From NCBI RefSeq assembly GCF_003097235.1, contig NZ_QEQQ01000003.1:1-64000 (forward strand): a DNA stretch of 64,000 nucleotides, read 5' to 3'. Below the pieces are notes generated by a model. It ran no database searches and had not been told where the DNA came from. It saw only the letters and a list, made by a program, of their open reading frames with translations. Each line of letters begins with the position of its first letter. Position 1 is the first letter of the stretch. A program made the translations under genes and the position numbers. Of this stretch, positions 8,910 to 17,260 are shown piece after piece. The DNA is from Pseudomonas sp. CC120222-01a (GTDB taxonomy: Bacteria > Pseudomonadota > Gammaproteobacteria > Pseudomonadales > Pseudomonadaceae).

Positions 8910-10358
8910 TCAGGCCAGGTCGCGCAGCGCGCTGTCCAGGTTCGGGTAGCGGAAGCGGTAGCCGGCCTGCTCCAGGCGGCTCGGCTGCACGCGCTGGCCA
9001 TCGAAGAACAGCTCGGCCATTTCGCCGGCCAGGGCCCGTACCGGTGCGGCCGGGATATGCAGCCACACCGGGCGCTTGAGCAGTTGGCCGGCCGTCTGGG
9101 CGAAGGTGGCCTGGCTGACCGGCTCGGGGGCGACCAAGTTGTAGGTGCCCTGCATGTCGCTGTCGGCCATGGCCCGTGCCATCACCGCCAGCACGTCGTC
9201 ACGGTGCACCCAGCTGATGATCTGCTGGCCATCGCCCATGCGCCCGCCCAGGCCCAGACGGAACGGCATCAGCAGGGGCGTCAGGGCGCCGCCCGGGCCA
9301 AACACCACGCCCAGGCGCAGCACCACCTGGCGGGCGCCGAGGGCGCTGGCCGGGCTGGCGGAGGTTTCCCAGCGATCGCACAGCTCGGCCATGAAACCGC
9401 CGCCTTTGCTGGCGCTTTCGTCCAGTTGCTGGCTACCGTCACGAACGCCGTAATAACCGATGGCCGAGGCCTGGATCCACAGCGCCGGTTTGTGCCGGGC
9501 CTGGCGCATCCAGCGCAGCAAGGCCTCGGTGGTACCGACCCGGCTGGCGAGCAGCTGGGCCTGGCGGCGTGGTGTCCAGCGTGGCCCGGCGACGGGGGCG
9601 CCGGCGAGGTTGATGACCACGTCGAAGCGCTCGCCGTGGCCGAGCTTGTCGAGGCTGCGCAGGCAACGGGCGCGGCCGTCGAACAGGTAGGCGGCGCGCA
9701 GCGGGTCGCGGGCCAGCACGCTGACGCTATGGCCGGCATCGAGCAGCTGGTTGACCAGGGTCTCGCCGATGAAGCCGGTGCCGCCAGTGACCAGCACCTG
9801 CTGGTAGGAGCCGCCGGCGAACGGGTTGGCCGGCGGCCCCTGGCGTTGCATGCGCAGGGTCGCCAGGGCATCGCGAATGCCCGACGCAGTCACGCCGAGG
9901 GCGAACAGGGTCAGCAGCCAGCCGCGCCAGCCGAGGTCGATGGCCACCAGGCCGCTGGGCAGGCTCGACCACTGCAGCAGTTGCAGGCCGTACAAGGCAA
10001 AGAAGGCACCAGCGTTGATCGCCAGCACGGTGTGCATGATGCGCTCGATGGCCGGCAGCTTTCGGCTGCGGTCCTCGACCACGAAGTCCCACAGTGTAAG
10101 GCCGATTTCCAGGGTGAAGACCACCGCCACGATGATCGCCCAGACGCCCTGGAAGGCCACATGGGCGATGCCCAGGAACAGGATGCCGTAGCAGCACGAG
10201 CGCACCGCGTGGATCGCGAGCTCCAGCCGCGCGCTGTAGCGCTGAGGCAGGGCCACGGTCAGTTCGTGGTGGTAAATGGTGTCCAGCGCGCCTAGCAAAG
10301 CTTGGATCAGCAGCAGGTTCAGGGCCCAGGTCAGGATCGGCAGTTCAGCCACGTTCAA
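8910..10358 (-). CDS. Membrane-anchored TIGR01777-type NAD(P)-dependent epimerase
   Basis: A 482-residue protein in two parts. Residues 1-175 hold four or five membrane helices (LILTWALNLLLIQALLG-like start; GVWAIIVAVVFTLEIGL; AINAGAFFALYGLQLLQ). Residues about 185-482 are a Rossmann domain of the TIGR01777/YfcH group: cofactor loop VTGGTGFIGE, NLAGAPVAGPRW, ASAIGYYG, and the C-terminal DUF1731-like FFDGQRVQPSRLEQAGYRF. TIGR01777 proteins have no assigned reaction. The first 14 bases overlap the end of the preceding membrane-protein gene, which suggests translational coupling. The membrane extension is absent from ordinary YfcH. Confidence 0.85.
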   Translation of the reverse strand: MNVAELPILTWALNLLLIQALLGALDTIYHHELTVALPQRYSARLELAIHAVRSCCYGILFLGIAHVAFQGVWAIIVAVVFTLEIGLTLWDFVVEDRSRKLPAIERIMHTVLAINAGAFFALYGLQLLQWSSLPSGLVAIDLGWRGWLLTLFALGVTASGIRDALATLRMQRQGPPANPFAGGSYQQVLVTGGTGFIGETLVNQLLDAGHSVSVLARDPLRAAYLFDGRARCLRSLDKLGHGERFDVVINLAGAPVAGPRWTPRRQAQLLASRVGTTEALLRWMRQARHKPALWIQASAIGYYGVRDGSQQLDESASKGGGFMAELCDRWETSASPASALGARQVVLRLGVVFGPGGALTPLLMPFRLGLGGRMGDGQQIISWVHRDDVLAVMARAMADSDMQGTYNLVAPEPVSQATFAQTAGQLLKRPVWLHIPAAPVRALAGEMAELFFDGQRVQPSRLEQAGYRFRYPNLDSALRDLA

Positions 10359-10827
10359 GTCCTTTCAACGTGGTGGTGGGGCGGTCGTGGCGATACAGCC
10401 ACAGCAACGGCGGCAGCAGGGCGAGCAGGGCCATGCTATCGATGACCAGGTGCGACCACATGCCGGCCTGCAGCGACACCAGCATGTCCTGCGGTGCCCA
10501 CAGCACGATGCCGAATGCCAGCCAGGCCCAGGCGTTGTGGCTGCGCAGGCGGTCGCCCAGCTGGATCAGGCCGAGCATGTACAGTGAATAGCTTTGCAAG
10601 GTGGCGCCGAACAGCGCGAGCCACCACACCTGTTGCTCGCGGGCAGGGGCTGGCGCCGCCTGGCCCCAGAAGGCCTGCTCGATGCTCAGTTGGTAGTTGC
10701 CCAGCAGCGGGCTATGGCCGGCCCAGGTCAGGCCCAGGCCAATCAGCAAGTGCATCAGCGCTGCGGCTTGCAGCCAGCGCACCAATGCACGGCGCACAGC
10801 GGGGTGCGCTGAAGAAGAGAAGAGCAT
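10345..10827 (-). CDS. Hypothetical integral membrane protein, first gene of the fusion operon
   Basis: A 160-residue protein from ATG 10827, with AGGA upstream; an in-frame extension to 10932 is arginine-rich and unlikely. It has about four membrane helices (ALVRWLQAAALMHLLIGLGL; LALFGATLQSYSLYMLGL; HNAWAWLAFGIVLWAP; MALLALLPPLLWLY). I do not recognise the family; the layout resembles the membrane part of the next protein and DoxX-like four-helix proteins. Its stop overlaps the epimerase start by 14 bases, so the three genes 10827-6453 are very probably one operon. It faces away from no obvious regulator; the Rrf2 gene ends 74 bases upstream on the same strand. Confidence 0.72.
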   Translation of the reverse strand: MLFSSSAHPAVRRALVRWLQAAALMHLLIGLGLTWAGHSPLLGNYQLSIEQAFWGQAAPAPAREQQVWWLALFGATLQSYSLYMLGLIQLGDRLRSHNAWAWLAFGIVLWAPQDMLVSLQAGMWSHLVIDSMALLALLPPLLWLYRHDRPTTTLKGLERG

Positions 10828-10900
10828 TCCTTGTCCTGTCGGCTTCCATGTCGGCCGGCAGTGTACCTTGATTTGCCGAGGCAGCGGCGCAACCGGCAGG

Positions 10901-11329
10901 CTACAACGCCTGGTAGCGCCCCTCGAAGTCACTCGCCAACTGCTCCAGCGTCACGCTCCCCAGGCGCTCCAGCAGCAACGCCTGCGCCGCCTCGAAGGCA
11001 TCGGTCAGCGCCGCGTTCACCGCCTGTTCCACCAGGCACTGCGGGTGGTCCGTCGACAGCCCGATGGCAAAGATCGACGCCCCGCCCAGGGCCTCATGAA
11101 TATCCAGCAAGGTGATGTCGGCCAGCGGCTTGGCCAGCGTCCATCCGCCCCGGTGCCCCTTTACCGAGCTAACGTAGCCTTGTTCCTTGAGCAGGGCCAT
11201 GGTCCTGCGCACCACCACCGGGTTGGTCCCGAGCATCTGCGCGATGGTTTCTGAGGTGGCGGGTTTGTCGTGCCGGGCCATGTGGATCAGCACATGCAGC
11301 ATGCGGGACAGGCGGGTGTCGTTTCTCAT
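10901..11329 (-). CDS. Rrf2 family transcriptional regulator
   Basis: A 142-residue DNA-binding protein. The N-terminal winged helix is clear: MRNDTRLSRMLHVLIHMA, TSETIAQMLGTNPVVVRRTMALLKEQG and the wing HRGGWTLAKP. Iron-sulfur Rrf2 proteins such as IscR and NsrR use three clustered cysteines after the wing; here only one Cys is present (PQCLVEQ), so a cluster is unlikely and a thiol switch or other sensing is more probable. It is divergent from the CxxC flavoprotein at 11471, its likely target, across a large palindrome centred at 11398. Confidence 0.88.
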   Translation of the reverse strand: MRNDTRLSRMLHVLIHMARHDKPATSETIAQMLGTNPVVVRRTMALLKEQGYVSSVKGHRGGWTLAKPLADITLLDIHEALGGASIFAIGLSTDHPQCLVEQAVNAALTDAFEAAQALLLERLGSVTLEQLASDFEGRYQAL

Positions 11330-11365
11330 GGGTAATCGGCGTTCGGGAGATACCGGGCAGCCTCA

Positions 11366-11430
11366 CACGAAACAACAAAGGTTACAAGACCATTGACGTA
11401 TCGCAGTCATGTAACTTACGTTGTGTCGTG
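11366..11430. promoter_or_regulatory. 65-bp hyphenated palindrome, candidate Rrf2 operator
   Basis: Outer arms 11366-11376 (CACGAAACAAC) and 11420-11430 (GTTGTGTCGTG) pair at 10 of 11 positions. Inner arms GTTACA 11381-11386 and TGTAAC 11410-11415 pair perfectly. Both pairs share the same centre, 11398. It fills the space between the divergent Rrf2 and flavoprotein genes. Confidence 0.6.
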
Positions 11431-11470
11431 AGTGCTATGAGCGGGTCTTCGGCCCTGGGAGTTTGAGCAA

Positions 11471-12355
11471 ATGTTCGACGTGATCATTGTGGGTGGCAGC
11501 TATGCCGGAATTTCTGCGGGTTTGCAGCTGGCGCGGGCGCGCCGCAAGGTGCTGGTGATCGACGCGGGCGTGCGGCGCAACCGTTTCGCCCACAGCTCCC
11601 ATGGCTTCCTCGGCCAGGATGGGCGCAACCCCGGTGCGATTGCCGAAGAGGCGCGTGGCCAGCTGCTGGCTTACCCGACGGTGCAGTGGCTGACGCAGTC
11701 GGCGGTTTCGGCAGTCAAGGAGGGCGTTGGATTCGTGGTGGGCACTGCGAACGGCGAGCAGTACAGCGGGCGCCGCTTGATCCTGGCCTCCGGTGTGGTG
11801 GATGAGTTGCCCGCGATCCCTGGCTTGGCAGATCGCTGGGGCCAGAGCGTGTTCCACTGCCCGTACTGCCATGGCTACGAGCTCGGTGGCGGGCCTATTG
11901 GTGTGCTGGCGGCGTCGCCGGTGGCGATCCATCACGCCATGATGCTGCCCGACTGGGGGCCGACCACGTTCTTCCTCAACGGCGTGTTCGAACCTGATGC
12001 CGAGCAGCTGGCGCAACTGCATCGGCGCGGCGTGCAGCTGGAGCGGGACGGTGTTGTGGCCGTGGAAGGGGACCGCGCCAATGTGAGCCTCGCCAGCGGC
12101 CGCGTGGTCGAATCGGCGGGTCTGTTCACCCAACCGCGTACGCGCATGGCCAGCCCATTGCCGGCGATGCTCGGCTGCGCGTTCGAAGACGGGCCGATGG
12201 GGGCGTTCATCAAGGTCGATGCGATGCGTGAAACCAGTGTGCCGGGGGTTTTTGCCTGTGGTGATGCGGCAGTGGCGGCTGGCAACGTGGCCATCGCGGT
12301 GGGCGAGGGCGCCAGAACAGGTGGCGCGGCTCATCACTCCTTGATCTTCCGCTGA
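11471..12355 (+). CDS. NAD(P)/FAD-dependent oxidoreductase, thioredoxin-reductase-like
   Basis: A 294-residue flavoprotein of thioredoxin-reductase size. The FAD loop is at residues 4-12 (VIIVGGSYAG), the redox-active CxxC is CPYCHGYE at about 136-143, and the second FAD motif is GVFACGDAA near the C-terminus. The NAD(P) loop normally GxGxxA is replaced by GVLAASPVA, so the pyridine nucleotide site looks altered. Substrate is unknown; there is no thioredoxin gene nearby. Regulation by the divergent Rrf2 protein is inferred from position and the palindrome between them. Confidence 0.87.
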   Translation: MFDVIIVGGSYAGISAGLQLARARRKVLVIDAGVRRNRFAHSSHGFLGQDGRNPGAIAEEARGQLLAYPTVQWLTQSAVSAVKEGVGFVVGTANGEQYSGRRLILASGVVDELPAIPGLADRWGQSVFHCPYCHGYELGGGPIGVLAASPVAIHHAMMLPDWGPTTFFLNGVFEPDAEQLAQLHRRGVQLERDGVVAVEGDRANVSLASGRVVESAGLFTQPRTRMASPLPAMLGCAFEDGPMGAFIKVDAMRETSVPGVFACGDAAVAAGNVAIAVGEGARTGGAAHHSLIFR

Positions 12356-12365
12356 CGCGCTTGGA

Positions 12366-12452
12366 TGTGGGAGCGGGCGTGCCCGCGAACGATGCGACGC
12401 GGTGGATGGCACCGGCTTCGCCGGTGTTCGCGGGCGAGCCTGCTCCCACAGG
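12366..12452. repeat. REP pair, GTGGGAGCGGGC family
   Basis: Two inverted copies of the P. putida-type REP (TGTGGGAGCGGGCGTGCCCG and its complement ending CCTGCTCCCACAGG) enclose about 40 bases. Confidence 0.8.
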
Positions 12453-12744
12453 GACCGCGTGAGATTTAAACAATTGCTTGCTTCATGCCAGACGATTGGT
12501 TAACAAGGCAGTCCCACGGGCGCATGCCAGAGCCCTCATCGACCCCATCTATCAACCCATCCACCTTATCAATTTGACTGCGACATTCTGCCTCAGTAAC
12601 GTGCGCGGCTCTTCGTTGTAGCCCCAGAGACCACCCGTTTTGCCTTCCCCCTGAACCACCCCCGCATTACCCCGCAACCCGTTAATTCCTGACTTCCGGC
12701 ATGCCCCTGGGCATGGCTGTCGTCCCTGTGTTCGAGTTTCTGAA
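12453..12744. other. Intergenic region upstream of the formate/nitrite-type transporter
   Basis: No gene is evident. It contains a perfect 7-bp inverted repeat, CATGCCC 12700-12706 and GGGCATG 12709-12715, about 30 bases before the transporter start, which could be an operator or a leader hairpin. Confidence 0.4.
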
Positions 12745-13533
12745 ATGTCTGTCAATGCCCCCTCCCGGATCACCGAGCTCGTCATCGAAGCCGGTGCCAA
12801 GAAAGCCCAATTGCCTACCCGCGCGTTGCTCATCCTCGGTTTCCTCGCCGGCGGCTTCATCTCGATGGGTTTCATCCTGGCCATCCATGTCAGCGCGATG
12901 ATTCCCGGGCAATGGGCTTCGCTGGGCAACCTGCTGGGCGCCGCGGTGTTTCCGATTGGCCTGATCCTGGTAATTCTGGCCGGGGGCGAGCTGCTCACTG
13001 GCAACATGATGAGCCTGCCGCTGGCCATGTTTGCCGGGCGCATTCGCCTGGCCGCGGTGGCGCGTAACTGGCTGCTTGTGACCTTGGCCAACCTGCTGGG
13101 CGCGCTGTTCGTGGCGTACTTCTTCGGCCACCTGCTCGGCCTGACCGAGGGCGCCTACCTGGACAAGACCGTGGCCGCCGCCACCAGCAAGGCCAGCGCC
13201 GATTTCGTGCATGCCTTCGTCTCCGGCATCGGCTGCAACTGGCTGGTGTGTCTGGCGGTGTGGCTGGCCTTTGCCAGCCGTGAGATGAGCGGCAAGATCC
13301 TCGGCATCTGGTTCCCGATCATGGCCTTCGTCGCCATCGGCTTCCAGCACGTGGTGGCCAACATGTTCCTGATCCCGGCGGCGATCTTTGCCGGGTACCT
13401 GAGCTGGGGCGCGCTGGCGCACAACCTGGTCGCGGTGTTCCTCGGCAATGCAGTGGGCGGGGCGATCTTCGTCGGCCTGGCGTACTACGTGTCGTTCGGC
13501 GCTGCGGCCCAGGAGCAGGTAGCGGCGCCGTAA
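12745..13533 (+). CDS. Formate/nitrite transporter family channel
   Basis: A 262-residue membrane protein with six hydrophobic segments, the FNT fold that forms pentameric anion channels. Family marks include GGFISMGF after helix one, the GAAVFPIGLILVILAGGELLTGNMM loop region, NWLVCLAVWLAFASR in the middle and FQHVVANMF, which carries the channel His-Asn. Among FNT proteins the composition is closest to the YfdC-like branch, so formate or nitrite is not certain as substrate. The ribosome site before ATG 12745 is weak. A truncated acetyltransferase reading frame begins right after the stop. Confidence 0.88.
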   Translation: MSVNAPSRITELVIEAGAKKAQLPTRALLILGFLAGGFISMGFILAIHVSAMIPGQWASLGNLLGAAVFPIGLILVILAGGELLTGNMMSLPLAMFAGRIRLAAVARNWLLVTLANLLGALFVAYFFGHLLGLTEGAYLDKTVAAATSKASADFVHAFVSGIGCNWLVCLAVWLAFASREMSGKILGIWFPIMAFVAIGFQHVVANMFLIPAAIFAGYLSWGALAHNLVAVFLGNAVGGAIFVGLAYYVSFGAAAQEQVAAP

Positions 13534-13852
13534 GCGCCTTTATTCTGCATGCCGTCCAGCTGTGGGTAGGGTCGACGCCGAAGACAAGCCGCTGGGCTTT
13601 ATTGGGCTCAACGAGAACCACGTGGAAATGCTCTTCGTCGATCCCGACCTGCAGCGTCAGGGCATTGGCCGGGCGCTGCTGGATTACTGCCGTAAAACAC
13701 GCCATACCTTGAGTGTCGACGTGAATGAGCAGAATCCGCAGGCAGTGGGGTTCTACCTTCATTACGGCTTCGTGCAGACCGGGCGTTCGCCGCTGGACGG
13801 CGAAGGCCGGCCGTTCCCGTTGTTGCACATGGCCTTGCCTGACAAGGCGTAA
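13534..13852 (+). pseudogene. 5'-truncated GNAT family N-acetyltransferase
   Basis: From GTG 13562 the frame gives 96 residues that match the second half of a GNAT acetyltransferase: PLGFIGLNENHVEMLFV, the acetyl-CoA loop RQGIGRALLDYC, then TLSVDVNEQNPQAVGFY and the C-terminal SPLDGEGRPFPLLHM. Relatives are usually about 140-150 residues, so roughly the first 50 are missing. The frame remains open upstream but runs straight into the transporter gene, and the bases from its stop (13533) to about 13570 encode nothing GNAT-like. A deletion that joined the two loci explains this best. It is probably non-functional. Confidence 0.72.
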
Positions 13853-13875
13853 GCAATAACGCTCAATCCTCCAGA

Positions 13876-14853
13876 TCAGTGCTGCACTGTCAGCGCCTGA
13901 GGGTTGGCAACGTTCTTCGCCATGCCTTGGGCAAACGCCACCACGTTGTCGAAGGCATCGCCGAAATACAGCTCGTAGCCGTTCTTCTCCACATAGCCCA
14001 GGTGCGGCGTGCTCAGCACCCGCGGATGCGTAAGCAGGGGGTGGTTCGGCTCGAGTACCGGCTCCTGTTCGAATACATCCACGGCGGCGAAGCCCGGCCT
14101 GCCGGCGTCGAGCGCCTGCAGCAGGGCCCCGGGTGCAATCAGCTCGGCGCGGCTGACGTTTACCAGCAGGGCATCAGGTTTCATTCGCGACAGGTCGTTG
14201 AAGGTCACCCCGTGGCGCGTTGTCTCTGACAGCCGCAGGTTGAGGCTGACGATATCCGCCTCGGCAAAGAATGCCTCGCGTGATGTCGCTGCCCGGTGCC
14301 CATCCGCCTCGGCCGCCGCCCGGCTGCCGTCACTACCCCACACCAGCACAGGCATGTCGAACGCCTGGGCATAGCGCGCCAGGCGCTGGCCGATCTTGCC
14401 GTAGCCCCAGATCCCCAGCACCTGGCCGGCCACCGCCTGGCCCAGATTGACTTGCCACTGACCTTGCTTGAACGCTTCGATCGCCGGCACCAGCTGGCGC
14501 CGGGCATTGAGGATCAGTGTCCAGGCAAGCTCCGCCGGTGCCACTGGCGAGCCGCGGCCTTCGGTCACGACGACGCCGCGGGCGGTGCACGCTTCAAGGT
14601 CCAGATGGCCAGCGACCTTGCCGGTCTGGCTGATCAGCTTGAGGTTCGGCAGCCGGTCGAGCAGGGCGACATCGATGCGCGTGCGTTCGCGGGTGAGGAC
14701 CAAGGCGTCGGCATCGGCGAAGCGGGCGGCCAGGTCGTCCAGCGAGGCGGGCTCTTTCTCGTGAAACACTGTCACTTCATGCCCGGCCAGACGCTTGAAG
14801 CAGTCGAGTGAGCGGATTACGTCCTGGTAGTCATCGGGAATGGCAATGCGCAT
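13876..14853 (-). CDS. D-2-hydroxyacid dehydrogenase family protein
   Basis: A 325-residue NAD(P)-dependent dehydrogenase from ATG 14853; a 12-codon extension is in frame but unlikely. It has the family fold with a split catalytic domain and a Rossmann domain: cofactor loop GIWGYGKIGQRLA, Arg in LVNVSRAEL, Glu in FEQEPVLEPNHPL and catalytic His in STPHLGYVE. The start MRIAIPDDYQDV and NLKLISQTGKVAGHLD are typical of the subgroup annotated generically in Pseudomonas. Substrate is not determinable. It is convergent with the truncated acetyltransferase and followed upstream by a REP pair. Confidence 0.88.
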   Translation of the reverse strand: MRIAIPDDYQDVIRSLDCFKRLAGHEVTVFHEKEPASLDDLAARFADADALVLTRERTRIDVALLDRLPNLKLISQTGKVAGHLDLEACTARGVVVTEGRGSPVAPAELAWTLILNARRQLVPAIEAFKQGQWQVNLGQAVAGQVLGIWGYGKIGQRLARYAQAFDMPVLVWGSDGSRAAAEADGHRAATSREAFFAEADIVSLNLRLSETTRHGVTFNDLSRMKPDALLVNVSRAELIAPGALLQALDAGRPGFAAVDVFEQEPVLEPNHPLLTHPRVLSTPHLGYVEKNGYELYFGDAFDNVVAFAQGMAKNVANPQALTVQH

Positions 14854-14905
14854 GTTGGGTGCTCTGACGGTGTGTTGAGTTTGCCACAAAGCATAACGCG
14901 GTCTT

Positions 14906-15022
14906 TGTAGGAGCGGCCTTGTGTCGCGAAAGGGCCGCAGCGCGGCCCCATGATTTCATCAGCGATGCAGTTGTTGCCGGGGCTGCTTCGCAGCCCTTTC
15001 GCGACACAAGGCCGCTCCTACA
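14906..15022. repeat. REP pair, TGTAGGAGCGGCC family
   Basis: TGTAGGAGCGGCCTTGTGTC and its complement face each other around about 60 bases that include GGGCTGC/GCAGCCC-type arms. It lies between the hydroxyacid dehydrogenase and the LysR gene. Confidence 0.85.
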
Positions 15023-15030
15023 ATGCAGCG

Positions 15031-15942
15031 TCAGGCTGAAGTCAACGGCCAGCCCTGGTGATGCTCCACCAGAAAATCCACAAACACCCGCACCCGCGCC
15101 GGCATCGCCGGCCCGCCGACGAACACCGCATGCAGCGGCTCGCGATCGCCCGGGTTGTAGTCCTCCAGCAGCGCCACCAGTTGGCCGTTGTCCAGCTCAT
15201 CGGCCACGGTAAAGGTCCCGATCCTGGCAATACCCGCTCCCAGCCTGGCCAGTTGCGCCAACGCCTCGCCACTGCTGCACTCGATATTCCCCGTCACCTT
15301 CAGTGAAAAGTCCTCGCCCGCCCGACGAAATGGCCAATTCGCGACTGCCCGTCGGAAGTTGAAGCGCAGGCAGTTGTGCTGCGCCAGGTCCTCCGGCACC
15401 TGCGGCGTGCCACAACGTGCCAGGTATTCGGGCGAAGCCACCACCACCTGGCCGGTATGGCCGATACAACGTGCACTCAGCGAGCTGTCCGGCAGCAGGC
15501 CAAAGCGCAGCGCCACATCGGCCTGACCGCCATGGATATCGGCGATTTCGTCACTCAGTGTCAGGTCCACCAGCACCTGCGGATACAGCGTGCTGAACGC
15601 GGTCAATAACGGCACCACTGTCTGCCGCCCATGCCCCAGCGCCGCGCTGACCCGCAAGCGCCCGCGTGGCACGCCCTGGTCGGTGATCGCCTCTTCGACT
15701 TCCAGCAGGTCGGCGAGGATGCGCCGCGCCCCGCGCAGGTACGCCTCGCCCTCGGTGGTCAGGGTGATCGCCCGGGTGGTGCGCAGCAGCAGGCGGGTGC
15801 CCAGGCGCTGTTCGGCGCGGGCGATGATGCGGCTCACCGCCGAGGGCGTCAGGCCCAGCTCGCGGGCAGCGGCAGACAGGCTACCGGCATCCACCACCCT
15901 GGCAAACACCTCCATCTCCCCGGATCGCCCGTTGATATCCAT
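15031..15942 (-). CDS. LysR family transcriptional regulator
   Basis: A 303-residue LTTR. The N-terminal helix-turn-helix covers residues about 9-60 (FARVVDAGSLSAAARELGLT, SAVSRIIARAEQRLG, TTEGEAYLRGARRIL). The effector domain contains RVSAALGHGRQTVVPLL and VDLTLSDEIADIHGGQADVAL, typical of the CrgA-like branch that often controls a neighbouring efflux or oxidoreductase gene. GGAGG precedes its ATG. It is divergent from the MFS exporter at 16039, with 96 bases between, so that exporter is its likely target. Confidence 0.9.
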   Translation of the reverse strand: MDINGRSGEMEVFARVVDAGSLSAAARELGLTPSAVSRIIARAEQRLGTRLLLRTTRAITLTTEGEAYLRGARRILADLLEVEEAITDQGVPRGRLRVSAALGHGRQTVVPLLTAFSTLYPQVLVDLTLSDEIADIHGGQADVALRFGLLPDSSLSARCIGHTGQVVVASPEYLARCGTPQVPEDLAQHNCLRFNFRRAVANWPFRRAGEDFSLKVTGNIECSSGEALAQLARLGAGIARIGTFTVADELDNGQLVALLEDYNPGDREPLHAVFVGGPAMPARVRVFVDFLVEHHQGWPLTSA

Positions 15943-16038
15943 CTGTGCCTCCAGCGCAAAGGTGATTGCCGCAAAAGCGATCTAGTGCATTGAAAGCGCT
16001 GATCGTAGCATTTGCGGCATAGATAAGGAGCCTTCCCC

Positions 16039-17208
16039 ATGCGTATCAATCCACCCCTCGTGGCACTTGCCATCGGTGCCTTCGGTATCGGTGTCACCGA
16101 GTTCGCCCCCATGGGCATGCTGCCCAGCATCGCCGCCGACCTCGGCGTGTCCATCCCTGCCGCCGGGCTGCTGGTCAGCGCCTACGCGGTCGGCGTGCTG
16201 CTTGGCGCGCCATTGATGACCCTGGCCACCGGCAAGATCCCGCGGCGCTACCTGCTGATCGGGCTTATGGCGATCTTCACCCTGGGCAACCTGCTGTCGG
16301 CGATGGCCACCGATTATCAAAGCCTGATGGTCGCACGCATCGTCACCTCGCTTAACCATGGTGCGTTCTTTGGCGTCGGCTCGGTGGTCGCGGCCAGCGT
16401 GGTGCCACCCGAGAAGCGGGCTGGCGCGGTGGCGGCGATGTTCATGGGGCTGACCCTGGCGACCATCGGCGGCGTGCCACTGGCGACCTGGTTCGGTGAA
16501 CTGCTGGGCTGGCGCACGGCATTCTGGGGTATTGCCGGCCTGGGCCTGGTCGCGATGGTCTCGCTGTGGTTCGCACTGCCCAACCTGCCGCTGCCGAAAA
16601 GTGGCGGTGCGATGGCCGAAATCCGTGTGCTCGGCCGCGGGCCGGTATTGTCGGCGCTGGCGCTGACCGTGGTTGGTTCCAGTGCGATGTTCACCGTGTT
16701 CACCTACATCGCGCCAATCCTGCATGCCCAGGCACAGGCGTCGACGACCTTCATCACAGCCATGCTGGTGCTGTTCGGCATCGGTTTGACCCTGGGCAAC
16801 ATGTGGGGTGGCAAGGCGGCGGACCGCTCGATCGAGCGAACCTTGATGGTGTCGCTGGCGGTGCTGATCGCTGTGCTGCTGGTGTTTCCGGCCACCTTGG
16901 GCTGGTCGCTGCCGACCGCGGTGGCAATTCTGGTGTGGGGCATCGCCAGCTTCGCCCTGGTACCACCGCTGCAGATGCGCGTGATGGAAGCTGCCAAGGA
17001 CGCGCCGAACCTGGCGTCGGCGGTGAACATCGGCGCGTTCAACCTGGGCAACGCGATTGGCGCGGCGCTGGGTGGCGCAGTGATCAATGCGGGGTTGGGG
17101 TATCCGGCGGTTTCGTATGCCGGGGCAGGGATGGCGCTGCTGGGGCTGGTGCTGACCATCGCCTGGCGGACGCGGCCGGTGGTGCCGGTGCAGCAGGCCG
17201 CGGTGTAA
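16039..17208 (+). CDS. MFS transporter, DHA1 drug-efflux type
   Basis: A 389-residue inner-membrane transporter with twelve predicted helices. The opening LVALAIGAFGIGVTEFAPMGMLPSI and the motif SAYAVGVLLGAP are characteristic of the AraJ/YdhP-like DHA1 exporters. The basic loop between helices 2 and 3 is KIPRRYLL. Such proteins export sugars, drugs or metabolites; the substrate is unknown. AAGGAG sits eight bases before ATG 16039. Expression is probably controlled by the divergent LysR gene. Confidence 0.9.
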   Translation: MRINPPLVALAIGAFGIGVTEFAPMGMLPSIAADLGVSIPAAGLLVSAYAVGVLLGAPLMTLATGKIPRRYLLIGLMAIFTLGNLLSAMATDYQSLMVARIVTSLNHGAFFGVGSVVAASVVPPEKRAGAVAAMFMGLTLATIGGVPLATWFGELLGWRTAFWGIAGLGLVAMVSLWFALPNLPLPKSGGAMAEIRVLGRGPVLSALALTVVGSSAMFTVFTYIAPILHAQAQASTTFITAMLVLFGIGLTLGNMWGGKAADRSIERTLMVSLAVLIAVLLVFPATLGWSLPTAVAILVWGIASFALVPPLQMRVMEAAKDAPNLASAVNIGAFNLGNAIGAALGGAVINAGLGYPAVSYAGAGMALLGLVLTIAWRTRPVVPVQQAAV

Positions 17209-17260
17209 CTGACAGTGGGCTGCAAGGCAGCCCCAAGCTGCGCGCCATCGGCCTGCGTAT

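Noticed and set aside
8592..10295. 567-codon plus-strand open frame opposite the epimerase
   Set aside because: Antisense shadow with biased composition; the minus strand has clear domains.
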